A DNA stretch of 63,597 bases, taken from assembly GCF_913777995.1 (NCBI RefSeq), contig NZ_CAJYVE010000022.1:1-63597 (forward strand), in the 5' to 3' direction. Positions 41,689-51,097 of the stretch are shown in pieces; position 1 is the stretch's first letter, and every line of letters begins with the position of its first letter. The position numbers were made by a program, and so were the translations under genes. The stretch is from an uncultured Pseudomonas sp. (GTDB lineage Bacteria > Pseudomonadota > Gammaproteobacteria > Pseudomonadales > Pseudomonadaceae). The notes beneath the pieces were generated by a model. It saw only the letters and a program-made list of their open reading frames with translations. It did not search any database and was not told where the DNA came from.

Positions 41689-43260
41689 ATGCCGTACCTC
41701 GGAAAGTTGTGCTCTTCGTATCTGCAAATCGCCCATTGCGCCGTCGATGAAAACAGTGTTGTCGGTGAGGACATGCGCTTTTCCGTGGAGTACGAAGCAC
41801 TTGAGATGGAATTGGCGAAAGGGCAGTCCCTGCACCCCGGTGTCGCGACTGACTGGCAAAAGGTACTGGAGGGCAGCGAGACGCTGTTGCGCACACGCTC
41901 CAAGGATCTGCGCGTCGCGGCCTGGCTGACCTGGGCGCTTTATCAGTGCGAATCTTTCACCGGGCTGCTGGCTGGCCTGGGCATGTTGCAGGAACTCTGC
42001 GCCAGGCATTGGCCTGTGCTGCACCCGCTCAAGAACCGGACCCGTATCGCCGCCTGTGACTGGTTGCTCAAGCGCCTGGACAGCCTGCTGGACGACCGCG
42101 TGCCGGTATTGGAGCAGATCGAGCTGTTCCGGCGTCTGCTGGAGTTGCTGCAAGCGCTGGATGAAATCCTGAGTTCCAGGTTGGGAGCTGACGCGCCGCT
42201 GTTCCTGCCGTTGTGCCGCCGCCTGGCCGGAATGCTCCAGCGCGCCACGGACAATCGCCCCAAGCCCGGTCTGGTCGGTGCAGCAACCGCCCAGGTGCGT
42301 CAGGTCGCCAGCCAGTGGCGCGCATCGGCAGCCATCGACAGCGACAAGAGCGCCAGTGCAAGCCTGCGCAGCCTGCAGGATACGGCGCTACCGCTGTGCA
42401 AGTGGTGGCTGCGCAACCAGGCCTGTGACCTGCGAGCCCTGCATTTGAGCCGCGCCTTGCTATGGCTGGCGGTGGATACGCTGCCCGAGCGCAACGCTGA
42501 AGGCATCACCGCCTTGCGTGGCGTGCCGGCTGACCGGCTCAAGGATTACCAGATGCGCTTCGCTGCGGGCCAGTACGCCGACCTGCTGCTCGACGTCGAG
42601 GCGAGCCTGGTGCGCGCGCCGTTCTGGCTCGACGGGCAGCGTCTCGGCTGGGAATGCCTGCAACAACTGAACGCCGAGCCGGCCATGCAGTGCATCGAAT
42701 TCCACCTCGCCCTGCTGTTGCAACGCCTGCCGGCACTGCCCCGGTTGTGCTTTCACGACGGCACCCCGTTTGCCGACGCCGCGACCCAGGTCTGGTTGCA
42801 GGAGCGGGTTCAGGTTCATCTGCACAAACCGAGCACCGAGCCGCCCGCCGTAGCGCCGGCTGGCGAGCGTCCGACTTGGGAACTGGCACTCGAAGACGCC
42901 GTGCAGACGTTGCCGCAGCAAGGCCTCAAGGCTGCCGGGCAGCCACTCAAGCTGGGGCTGGCGCAGGCTCTGGGCGGGCGCGAGCGCTTCTTCTGGCAGT
43001 TGAGCCTGGCGCGGCTGTGCTTCGCCGCCCGGCAGTACGAGCTGGCGCGCGTGCAGCTCGATGGGCTGGATGCCTTGCTGGTCGGCCAGGGCGACCCTGG
43101 TTGGGAGCCCGCCCTGGCGTGTCAGGTGTTGCATCTGCTGCATGCCTGCTGTGAACGCCTGCCGCAGAGCCATGCCGTGCGCGAACGCAAGGAAGAGATT
43201 TTTCGCAGGTTGTGCCGCCTCGACCCCGACGTGGTACTCGAACAGGCCCCCGTGCCGTGA
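41689..43260 (+). CDS. tssA: T6SS cap protein TssA
   Basis: The 523-residue protein carries the ImpA_N domain near the N-terminus (DMRFSVEYEALEMELAKG, DWQKVLEGSETLL, RSKDLRVAAWL) and a variable C-terminal region. TssA caps the growing sheath and recruits it to the baseplate. The start at 41689 keeps the short segment before the ImpA_N motif, as in relatives. It heads an operon of thirteen genes. Confidence 0.93.
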   Translation: MPYLGKLCSSYLQIAHCAVDENSVVGEDMRFSVEYEALEMELAKGQSLHPGVATDWQKVLEGSETLLRTRSKDLRVAAWLTWALYQCESFTGLLAGLGMLQELCARHWPVLHPLKNRTRIAACDWLLKRLDSLLDDRVPVLEQIELFRRLLELLQALDEILSSRLGADAPLFLPLCRRLAGMLQRATDNRPKPGLVGAATAQVRQVASQWRASAAIDSDKSASASLRSLQDTALPLCKWWLRNQACDLRALHLSRALLWLAVDTLPERNAEGITALRGVPADRLKDYQMRFAAGQYADLLLDVEASLVRAPFWLDGQRLGWECLQQLNAEPAMQCIEFHLALLLQRLPALPRLCFHDGTPFADAATQVWLQERVQVHLHKPSTEPPAVAPAGERPTWELALEDAVQTLPQQGLKAAGQPLKLGLAQALGGRERFFWQLSLARLCFAARQYELARVQLDGLDALLVGQGDPGWEPALACQVLHLLHACCERLPQSHAVRERKEEIFRRLCRLDPDVVLEQAPVP

Positions 43261-43278
43261 ACCCCAAGGAGAAACCCC

Positions 43279-43800
43279 ATGGCCAAAGATGCCTCGGTAG
43301 CACCCAAGGAACGCATCAATATCACCTTCAAACCGGCGACCGGTGGTGCCCAGGAACAGATCGAGCTGCCGCTCAAGCTGCTCGCCCTGGGTGATTTCAC
43401 CGGGCGCCCCGACGAGCGCAAGCTCGAAGACCGCAAGCCCATCGCCATCGACAAGAACAGCTTTGACGAGGTACTGGCCAAGCAGGCGTTGAGCCTGGTC
43501 TTCAGCGTCCCCAACCGTCTGGAGGATGAGCCGCAGGCCGACGAGACAGCCGTGCAGTTGCAGATCCGTTCGATGAAGGACTTCAGCCCTGCCAGCCTGG
43601 TCGAGCAGGTGCCACAGTTGCGCAAGCTCATGGAGCTGCGCAATGCACTGGTCGCGCTCAAGGGACCCTTGGGCAATGTACCGGCGTTCCGCAAGGCCAT
43701 CGAGGACGTTCTGGCCGACGAACAATCCCGTGCCCGTGTGCTCGGCGAGTTGGGGCTGGCCCTCGAAGCGCCCGCCAGCACACCGTCCCGCGACCAATGA
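43279..43800 (+). CDS. tssB: T6SS sheath small subunit TssB
   Basis: The 173-residue protein matches TssB/VipA: KERINITFKPATG at the N-terminus, LPLKLLALGDFTGRPDERKLEDRKP, and the C-terminal LMELRNALVALKGPLGN. It forms the contractile sheath with TssC, the next gene. AAGGAG precedes its start. Confidence 0.97.
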   Translation: MAKDASVAPKERINITFKPATGGAQEQIELPLKLLALGDFTGRPDERKLEDRKPIAIDKNSFDEVLAKQALSLVFSVPNRLEDEPQADETAVQLQIRSMKDFSPASLVEQVPQLRKLMELRNALVALKGPLGNVPAFRKAIEDVLADEQSRARVLGELGLALEAPASTPSRDQ

Positions 43801-43825
43801 TGCCACTGCCAAGGAAAGCCGCTTC

Positions 43826-45301
43826 ATGACGACTGCAAGCCAGACCCAAGCTCAAGCCGAGCACGCCCAGCCCAGCCTGCTCGATACGATCATCGCGCAG
43901 ACCCGCCTCAACCCGGCTGACGAAGCCTGGGCCATCGCCCGGCGCGGCGTTTCGGCATTCATCGCCGAACTGCTCAAACCGCACAACGACGCCGAGCCGG
44001 TCAAGAAGGCCTTGGCCGACCGCATGATCGCCGAGATCGACGCACGCCTCAGCCGGCAGGTGGATGAAATACTCCATCATCCACAATTCCAGGCCCTGGA
44101 GTCGGCCTGGCGTGGCCTGAAGCTGCTGGTCGACCGCACCGACTTTCGCGAGAACATCCGCATCGAGATCCTCAATGTCTCGCGCCATGACCTGCTCGAC
44201 GACTTCGAGGACTCTCCGGAGGTCGTCCAGTCGGGTCTCTACAAGCATGTCTACACCGCCGAGTACGGGCAGTTCGGCGGCCAACCTGTCGCGGCGATGA
44301 TCGCCAACTACGAGCTGACGCCCAGCGCCCCCGACATCAAACTGATGCAGTACGTCGCCAGCGTGGCCTGCATGGCTCATGCGCCCTTCATCGCTGCCGC
44401 CTCGCCAGCGTTCTTCGGCCTGGAGAGCTTTACCGGGCTGCCCGACCTCAAGGACCTGCGTGATCATTTCGAAGGCCCGCAGTTCGCCAAATGGCAGAGC
44501 CTGCGCCAGTCCGAAGATGCCCGTTATCTGGCCCTGACGCTGCCGCGCTTTCTGCTGCGCACGCCTTACGACCCCGAGGAAAATCCGGTCAGGTCGTTTG
44601 CCTATCGCGAGTCGGTGGCAGCCAGCCACGAGCATTACCTGTGGGGCAACACCGCCTGGACCTTTGCCACGCGCCTGACCGACAGCTTTGCCCGTTTCCG
44701 CTGGTGCCCGAACATCATCGGCCCGCAGAGCGGCGGGGCCGTGGAAGACCTGCCGCTGCATCATTTCGAGAGCATGGGGGAGATCGAGACCAAGATTCCC
44801 ACCGAGGTGCTGGTCTCCGACCGCCGCGAGTTCGAACTGGCCGAAGAGGGCTTCATTTCCCTGACCATGCGCAAAGGCAGCGACAACGCGGCGTTCTTTT
44901 CCGCCAGCTCGGTGCAGAAGCCCAAGCTGTTCGGCAACAGCCCCGAGGGCCGGGCGGCCGAGCTCAACTACCGACTGGGCGCGCAATTGCCCTACATGAT
45001 GATCATCAATCGTCTGGCCCATTATCTGAAGGTGCTGCAGCGCGAGCAGCTGGGTTCCTGGAAGGAGCGCACCGACCTGGAGCTGGAACTCAACAAGTGG
45101 ATTCGCCAGTACATCGCCGACCAGGAGAACCCCGCTGCCGAGGTGCGGGGCCGGCGCCCGCTGCGCGCTGCGCAGGTGCGAGTCACCGATGTAGAGGGAG
45201 AGCCGGGCTGGTATCGGGTGAGCCTCGATGTGCGGCCGCATTTCAAATACATGGGCGCCGATTTCACCCTGTCGCTGGTCGGCAAGCTCGACAAGGAATG
45301 A
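43826..45301 (+). CDS. tssC: T6SS sheath large subunit TssC
   Basis: The 491-residue protein is TssC/VipB: FQALESAWRGLKLLVDRTDF, AEYGQFGGQPVAAMIANYE, FLLRTPYDPEENPV, GNTAWTFATRL and RAAQVRVTDVEGEPGWY near the end. I trim the open frame from 43643 to ATG 43826, which has AAGGA upstream and a standard N-terminus. Confidence 0.97.
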   Translation: MTTASQTQAQAEHAQPSLLDTIIAQTRLNPADEAWAIARRGVSAFIAELLKPHNDAEPVKKALADRMIAEIDARLSRQVDEILHHPQFQALESAWRGLKLLVDRTDFRENIRIEILNVSRHDLLDDFEDSPEVVQSGLYKHVYTAEYGQFGGQPVAAMIANYELTPSAPDIKLMQYVASVACMAHAPFIAAASPAFFGLESFTGLPDLKDLRDHFEGPQFAKWQSLRQSEDARYLALTLPRFLLRTPYDPEENPVRSFAYRESVAASHEHYLWGNTAWTFATRLTDSFARFRWCPNIIGPQSGGAVEDLPLHHFESMGEIETKIPTEVLVSDRREFELAEEGFISLTMRKGSDNAAFFSASSVQKPKLFGNSPEGRAAELNYRLGAQLPYMMIINRLAHYLKVLQREQLGSWKERTDLELELNKWIRQYIADQENPAAEVRGRRPLRAAQVRVTDVEGEPGWYRVSLDVRPHFKYMGADFTLSLVGKLDKE

Positions 45302-45305
45302 CGCC

Positions 45306-45737
45306 ATGAACGGTTATGGCAGCCTTTTCGAACGATTGGCCGGCGATTCGGCCCGGCGGGCCGGATGGACTCACGAGCAGGCAGTGATGGACTCGGTGGC
45401 CACTCACCTGCAGCGCATGCTGGTGGTACGCGCCGGTAGTGTGCCGACCCTTGGCGATTACGGGCTGCCTGACCTCAATGATCTGCGCCTGAGCCTGCAC
45501 GATGCCCTTGAACAGGCCCGCACGGCCATCGAGGCGGTGATCAGTCGTTACGAACCGCGCCTTGAGGAGGTGCGCGTGGCGGCGCTGCCTGGTGGCCATG
45601 ACCCGCTACAGCTGGGCTTCAGCGTCGCGGCCTGGCTGCGCATCGACGATCTGCGTCGGCCAGTGCACTGGCAACTGCGGTTGCAGGGTGGCAGCCAGAT
45701 ACGGATCGAACCGCGCGCCGTGGGTGACCTTTCTTGA
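45306..45737 (+). CDS. tssE: T6SS baseplate protein TssE
   Basis: The 143-residue gp25-like protein begins MNGYGSLFERL and contains VRAGSVPTLGDYGLPDLND followed by the EPRLEEVRV segment. It is the baseplate wedge that starts sheath assembly. Four bases separate it from tssC, and its stop overlaps the TTG start of tssF. Confidence 0.95.
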   Translation: MNGYGSLFERLAGDSARRAGWTHEQAVMDSVATHLQRMLVVRAGSVPTLGDYGLPDLNDLRLSLHDALEQARTAIEAVISRYEPRLEEVRVAALPGGHDPLQLGFSVAAWLRIDDLRRPVHWQLRLQGGSQIRIEPRAVGDLS

Positions 45738-47521
45738 CCTTCAATGACTATTACCTGAGCGAGCTGAGCGCCTTGCGCCAACTCGGGCAGCGCTTTGCCG
45801 AGCGCAATCCGGGACTGGCGCCCTGGCTCGGCCAGCCTGGCCAGGACCCGGATGTCGAACGTCTGCTCGAAGGCTTCGCCTTTCTGACCGGGCGGTTGCG
45901 GCAAAAGCTCGACGATGATCTGCCCGAGCTGACGCATTCGCTGGTGCAACTGCTGTGGCCCAACTACCTGCGGCCGCTGCCCGCGTTCAGCATTCTGCAG
46001 TTCGAGCCTCTGGAACAGCCCGAGGCGGGGCGCTTGGTGGTGCGTGGCAGTCCTATCGAAAGCCGGCCGGTAGACGGCGTACGCTGCGGCTTTCGCACCT
46101 GCTACGACACTGAAGTCCATCCCCTGGCGTTGACCGAACTGAGCCTGTCGGCCGACGCCCAAGGCGCGCTACTGACGCTGCGCCTGCATGTGACCGGCGA
46201 AGGGCATCTGGGGCAATTGTCCCTGCAGCGCCTGCGTTTGCACCTGGCCGGTGAGCGCCCGGTCAGCCAGACGCTTTACCTGAGCCTGCTGCGTCATTTG
46301 CAGGACGTTGTACTGCTGCCGTTGGGTGGCGACGGACAGGCGCTGTGTGATGAGAGCGGCCACCCTGTGACGCTCAAGTTGCCCGCCGACAGCGTCCAGC
46401 CCGTGGGCTTCGCCGAGCACGAAGCACTGGTGCCGTACCCGCTCAACACCTTTCGTGGCTATCGCATCCTCCAGGAATACTTCGCGTTTCAGGACAAGTT
46501 CCTGTTCGTCGAGCTGCAAGGCCTGGACGCCCTCCAGAGCCTGCCGCAGCGGCTGCTGCAACAGGGGCGGGGTTTCGAACTGCGCCTGGCCATGGGCAAC
46601 CCGGCGCTTTGCCAACTGCAGCCTGGCGCAGCGAATGTGCGCCTGTACTGCACACCCATCGTCAATTTGTTCCGTCACGACGCCTTACCCTTGCGTATCG
46701 ATGGCCGGCGTGACGACTACCTGCTGATGGCCTGCGCCGACGGAGCACAGAGCCGTGCCGTGTATTCGGTGGATTCCGTGGTGGGCTGGCGCAGTGGCGG
46801 ACTCGGCTACCGCAACTACGTGCCATTCGAGTCCTTCGAGCATGACCCCAGCTTCGAAATGACCGGGCGCCAGCCTTACTACAGCGTTCGCCAGCGTCCG
46901 TCGCCGGTGCATGGCGGCCTGGAAACCTGGCTGAGTTTTACCGGTGACAGCCCGCAGGTCGGTGAAACCCTGTCCGTCGAGCTGACCTGTACCAACCACG
47001 ACCTGCCACGCCGCTTGCAGGTCGGTGAAATCGACCAGCCCTGTGAAAACGGTCCCGCATTCGTCAGGTTCCGCAATATCGTACCGGCGACCCGCAGCTA
47101 TCCGCCGCCGTTGGGTCGCGACTTTCTATGGCGGCTGATCAGCAACATGTCGCTCAACTACCTGTCGTTGACCAATGTCGAGGCGCTGAAGGTCATCCTG
47201 CAGACCTACGACCTGCCACGTCACTACGACCCGCATGCCGAAAGGCTCAGCAACCACCTGATCGGCGGCCTGCAGGCGGTGCAGCACCTGGGCGTCGACC
47301 GCTTGCACCAGGGCTTGCCGGTGCGTGGCCTGCGCACCCTGCTGCGCATCGACCCACGCCACTTCAGCGGAGCAGGCGATCTGTTCCTGTTCGCCTCGGT
47401 GCTCAACGAATTTTTCGCGCTCTACGCCAGCCTCAACTCCTTTCACGAGTTGCAGGTCATCACCACTCAGGGAGAGAACCACCGATGGAAGCCACGCATG
47501 GGGCAACAACCCCTGTTGTGA
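45734..47521 (+). CDS. tssF: T6SS baseplate protein TssF
   Basis: The 595-residue protein matches TssF/VasA (FNDYYLSELSALRQLGQRFAERNP at the start, LTHSLVQLLWPNYLRPLPAF, VTRSYPPP-like ATRSYPPPLGRD). It starts at TTG 45734 within a TTGA overlap with tssE. No ATG gives the conserved FNxYY N-terminus, so TTG is well supported. Confidence 0.95.
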   Translation: MTFNDYYLSELSALRQLGQRFAERNPGLAPWLGQPGQDPDVERLLEGFAFLTGRLRQKLDDDLPELTHSLVQLLWPNYLRPLPAFSILQFEPLEQPEAGRLVVRGSPIESRPVDGVRCGFRTCYDTEVHPLALTELSLSADAQGALLTLRLHVTGEGHLGQLSLQRLRLHLAGERPVSQTLYLSLLRHLQDVVLLPLGGDGQALCDESGHPVTLKLPADSVQPVGFAEHEALVPYPLNTFRGYRILQEYFAFQDKFLFVELQGLDALQSLPQRLLQQGRGFELRLAMGNPALCQLQPGAANVRLYCTPIVNLFRHDALPLRIDGRRDDYLLMACADGAQSRAVYSVDSVVGWRSGGLGYRNYVPFESFEHDPSFEMTGRQPYYSVRQRPSPVHGGLETWLSFTGDSPQVGETLSVELTCTNHDLPRRLQVGEIDQPCENGPAFVRFRNIVPATRSYPPPLGRDFLWRLISNMSLNYLSLTNVEALKVILQTYDLPRHYDPHAERLSNHLIGGLQAVQHLGVDRLHQGLPVRGLRTLLRIDPRHFSGAGDLFLFASVLNEFFALYASLNSFHELQVITTQGENHRWKPRMGQQPLL

Positions 47522-48492
47522 ACCGGCTGACCGGTTCGATTCGCGAGTACTCGCTGTACCAGGCCCTGGGCCAGATCATCGCGCGGTTGCGCGAGCACCA
47601 TCCGCAGCTCGATGAGCAGGCGCTGTACGAGCTGGTGGAGTTCCAGGCCAACCCTGGCCTGGGCTTTCCCGGCAGTGACATCGAGCGTCTGGAGTTCTTT
47701 GAAGAACAGGGGCGGTTGCATGCCCGGCTGCACTTGAACCTGCTTGCCCTGTGCGGTTCGGCATCGCCTTTGCCGGCGTTCTACGCCGAGCAGGCGCTGC
47801 GCGATGGCGAGGAGGGCACGCGAACCCGGGCGTTTCTCGACCTGTTTCATCACCGCTTGCAGCGCCTGCTGCTGCCGGTATGGCGCCGGTATCGTTATTA
47901 CGCCAGCTTCCGTCGGGGAGCCGAAGACGATTTCTCACAGCGCCTGTTCGCCCTGATCGGCCTGGGTTCGCCCGCCCTGCGTGCCTCCCGGGCCCTGAAC
48001 TGGAAACGCCTGTTGCCCTATCTCGGCCTGCTCAGCCTGCGCGGCCATTCCGCCGCGCTGGTCGAGGCGGTCCTGCGCTACTACTTCAAGCATGCCCGGT
48101 TACACATCGAGCAGTGCGTTGAGCGCCGCGTCGACATTGTCGCCGAGCAGCTCAATCGCCTCGGCCTGGGGCACTCATGCCTGGGCAATGACCTGGTGAT
48201 CGGCCGGCAGGTACGCGATCGGGCCGGCAAATTCCGCATCCATGTTTGCCAGCTCGACTGGCAGCGCTTCCACGACTTCCTGCCCGGAGGCAGCGGCCAT
48301 GAGCCGTTGTGCGCCTTGGTGCGCTTCACCTTGCGCGACCCGTTGGACTACGACATCCGCCTGCAACTGCGTCACGAAGAACTTCGCGAGCTGCGCCTTG
48401 GCGAGCACAACCCGTGTCGTCTGGGCTGGACCAGCTGGCTGGGCCGCGAGCGCGCCGACGGCGTCGTCACCCTCGGCCACCGGATTCACTGA
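47485..48492 (+). CDS. tssG: T6SS baseplate protein TssG
   Basis: The 335-residue protein matches TssG/VasB (RFRANPGLGFP-like VEFQANPGLGFPGSDI, DLFHHRLQRLLLPVWRRYRY, GRQVRDRAGKFRI). ATG 47485 has GGGAG upstream and lies inside the 3' end of tssF (37-bp overlap), consistent with coupled translation of the TssF-TssG wedge. Confidence 0.95.
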   Translation: MEATHGATTPVVNRLTGSIREYSLYQALGQIIARLREHHPQLDEQALYELVEFQANPGLGFPGSDIERLEFFEEQGRLHARLHLNLLALCGSASPLPAFYAEQALRDGEEGTRTRAFLDLFHHRLQRLLLPVWRRYRYYASFRRGAEDDFSQRLFALIGLGSPALRASRALNWKRLLPYLGLLSLRGHSAALVEAVLRYYFKHARLHIEQCVERRVDIVAEQLNRLGLGHSCLGNDLVIGRQVRDRAGKFRIHVCQLDWQRFHDFLPGGSGHEPLCALVRFTLRDPLDYDIRLQLRHEELRELRLGEHNPCRLGWTSWLGRERADGVVTLGHRIH

Positions 48493-48504
48493 AGGACCTT
48501 GAGC

Positions 48505-51096
48505 ATGATCAATCTGGACCTGCAAAAACTCATTCAGGCCCTCGACGCCGACACGCGCCGCGACCTGGAAACCTGCGCGCAACGCTGCGTGACCCGGGGC
48601 GCCAGCCAAGTGCTCGTCGAGGACTTGCTGCTATGCCTGCTGGAGCGCCCCCAGGGGCTGCTGCCGCAGGGCCTGCGTGATGCCGACGTCGATGCCGGGG
48701 CGCTGCGCAACCTGTTACAGCCGCAGCCGGGGCAGAGCACTTCGCGCAACCCGGCGTTCGCCCCCGAGCTGGTGCAATGGCTGCAGGAGGCGCTGCTGCT
48801 GGCCCACCTCGAACTAGGCCAGAGCAGTGTTGGCGAAGCCGCGTTGTTGCTGGCGGTGCTGAATAACCCCTTGGCGCATGCCGGCTGCGCCTACCAGCCC
48901 TGGCTGGCAAAACTCGATGCCAGCCGCTTGAAGGCCAGCGTGGATGAACCTGGCGCCCGGGCGGGCGCCGGTTCTGGCGGCGACTCCCTGCTGGAGCGCT
49001 TTACCCATGACCTGACGGCCCAGGCCCGCGAGGGCGCTTTGGACCCGGTGCTGTGTCGCGACAGCGAGATCGCCCGGATGATCGACGTGCTGGCCAGGCG
49101 TCGCAAGAACAACCCGATCCTGGTAGGCGAGGCCGGGGTCGGCAAGACCGCGCTGGCCGAAGGCCTGGCCCTGCGCATCGTGGCGGGCGAGGTGCCGCCG
49201 GTGCTGGAGGCTGTGCGGCTGCTGACTCTGGATCTTGGACTGCTGCAGGCGGGGGCCAGCGTCAAGGGTGAATTCGAGCGGCGCCTGCAAGGGGTCATCG
49301 ACGAAGCCGGCCGGTCCATGCCCCCGGTAATCCTGTTCATCGATGAAGCCCATACCCTGATCGGCAGTGGCAACCAGCCCGGCGCCGCCGATGCGGCCAA
49401 CCTGCTCAAGCCCGCCCTGGCGCGTGGCCAGTTGCGCACCATCGCCGCCACGACCTGGAGCGAGTACAAGCGCTACTTCGAAAAAGACCCCGCACTGGCT
49501 CGGCGCTTCCAGCCTGTGCAGGTCAACGAGCCGAGCCCAGAGCAGGCGGTGGCGATTCTGCGTGGCCTGGCTGCCACCTACGAGCGCAGCCATGGGGTCT
49601 ACATTCGCGACGATGCCTTGCAGGCCGCCGTCAGCCTGTCGGCTCGCTATCTGGCCGGTCGTCAACTGCCGGACAAGGCCGTGGATGTGCTGGACACCGC
49701 CTGTGCGCGGGTGCGCATCAGCCTGGCCAGTGCCCCACAGAGCCTGGCCAGGTTGCGCGGTGAGCGGGCTGCCGGTTACCGGCAGGTGCAGGCGTTGCGC
49801 CGGGATGCCCTGGCCGGGTTGCGGGTCGACCGCCGGGCGTTGGCCAGCCTGGAGGCCCGCTTGCCGGAACTCGAGCGGCAGCTGACCCGCCTGGAAGCGG
49901 ACTGGCACATCCAGCGTGAACAGGCCGGTCGCCTGTTGGCGTTGCGGCTACCGCTGGACGATGGCGGTTGGCCTGGCGGCATGGGTCTGGATGAGGCTTT
50001 GCCTGAGGAGCGCAGCAGCCTGGCGCGTGAACTGACGGTTGCCAGGGCCGAACTGGAAGAGCATGAGCGCGGACAGCGGTTGGTCAGTTTCGAGGTATGT
50101 CCGCGTGTGGTGGCCGAAGTGGTCAGCGCCTGGAGCGGGGTGCCGGTGCAGCAGCTGGCCCGAGAACACAATACGCGGGTCGAGGGCTTCGCCAGCGACC
50201 TGCAGGCGCGCATTCGTGGGCAGGGACATGCCGTGCAGGCGCTCGATCGTGCGGTGCGCTGCGCCGCTGCCGGCTTGAACCGCGCCGATGCGCCGGTGGG
50301 GGTATTTCTGCTGGTAGGCCCCAGTGGCGTGGGCAAGACCGAGACGGCGCGGGCCCTGGCCGACCTGCTGTATGGCGGCGAGCGCTTCCTGACCACCCTG
50401 AACATGACCGAATTCCAGGAAAAGCACAGCCTGTCGCGGCTGATCGGCGCGCCGCCGGGTTATGTCGGTTACGGTGAGGGCGGCATGCTCACCGAGGCGG
50501 TACGCCAGCGCCCTTACTCGGTGGTGCTGCTCGATGAGGTCGAGAAGGCCGATCCTGAGGTATTGAACCTGTTCTACCAGATCTTCGACAAAGGCCTGGC
50601 CAACGATGGCGAAGGCCGTGAGATCGACTTCCGTCACACCCTTATCTTGCTGACTTCCAACCTGGCCAGTGAACAGATCGAGGCGCTCTGTGCCGACGGC
50701 GCACGGCCTGAGGCCGCGCTGCTGGCCGAGCACATTCGCCCCACGCTCATCCGCCATTTCAAGCCGGCGCTGCTGGCGCGGATGCAGGTGGTGCCTTACT
50801 ACCCGATAGCGGGCGAAGTGCTCGGTGAGGTCGTGACGCTCAAGCTGCAACGCCTGGCCAGCCGGCTGCGCGAGCGCGACCTGCGCTTCAGCTACAGCCC
50901 CCGGCTGGCCGAGCACCTGAGCGCACGCTGCCGTCAGGACCACAGCGGGGCCAGGCTCATCGATCAGCTGTTGGAAAACGGGTTGATGCCGACCCTGGTC
51001 GACCGCCTGCTCGCCGCCATGGCCAGGGGGGAACGCCTGGAACATGCGCATGCCGACCTCGATGCGCAAGGCGCTCTGGCCTGGGAGTTCTCCTGA
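48505..51096 (+). CDS. tssH: T6SS sheath-disassembly ATPase ClpV/TssH
   Basis: The 863-residue ClpB-like AAA+ protein has an N-terminal repeat domain that binds contracted sheath, a first ATPase module (GEAGVGKTALAEG, FIDEAHTLIG), a middle coiled coil and a second module (GPSGVGKTETARAL, LLDEVEKAD, GYVGYGEGG). ATG 48505 follows AAGGA by eight bases; an in-frame TTG at 48499 is less likely. Confidence 0.96.
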   Translation: MINLDLQKLIQALDADTRRDLETCAQRCVTRGASQVLVEDLLLCLLERPQGLLPQGLRDADVDAGALRNLLQPQPGQSTSRNPAFAPELVQWLQEALLLAHLELGQSSVGEAALLLAVLNNPLAHAGCAYQPWLAKLDASRLKASVDEPGARAGAGSGGDSLLERFTHDLTAQAREGALDPVLCRDSEIARMIDVLARRRKNNPILVGEAGVGKTALAEGLALRIVAGEVPPVLEAVRLLTLDLGLLQAGASVKGEFERRLQGVIDEAGRSMPPVILFIDEAHTLIGSGNQPGAADAANLLKPALARGQLRTIAATTWSEYKRYFEKDPALARRFQPVQVNEPSPEQAVAILRGLAATYERSHGVYIRDDALQAAVSLSARYLAGRQLPDKAVDVLDTACARVRISLASAPQSLARLRGERAAGYRQVQALRRDALAGLRVDRRALASLEARLPELERQLTRLEADWHIQREQAGRLLALRLPLDDGGWPGGMGLDEALPEERSSLARELTVARAELEEHERGQRLVSFEVCPRVVAEVVSAWSGVPVQQLAREHNTRVEGFASDLQARIRGQGHAVQALDRAVRCAAAGLNRADAPVGVFLLVGPSGVGKTETARALADLLYGGERFLTTLNMTEFQEKHSLSRLIGAPPGYVGYGEGGMLTEAVRQRPYSVVLLDEVEKADPEVLNLFYQIFDKGLANDGEGREIDFRHTLILLTSNLASEQIEALCADGARPEAALLAEHIRPTLIRHFKPALLARMQVVPYYPIAGEVLGEVVTLKLQRLASRLRERDLRFSYSPRLAEHLSARCRQDHSGARLIDQLLENGLMPTLVDRLLAAMARGERLEHAHADLDAQGALAWEFS

Positions 51097-51097
51097 A

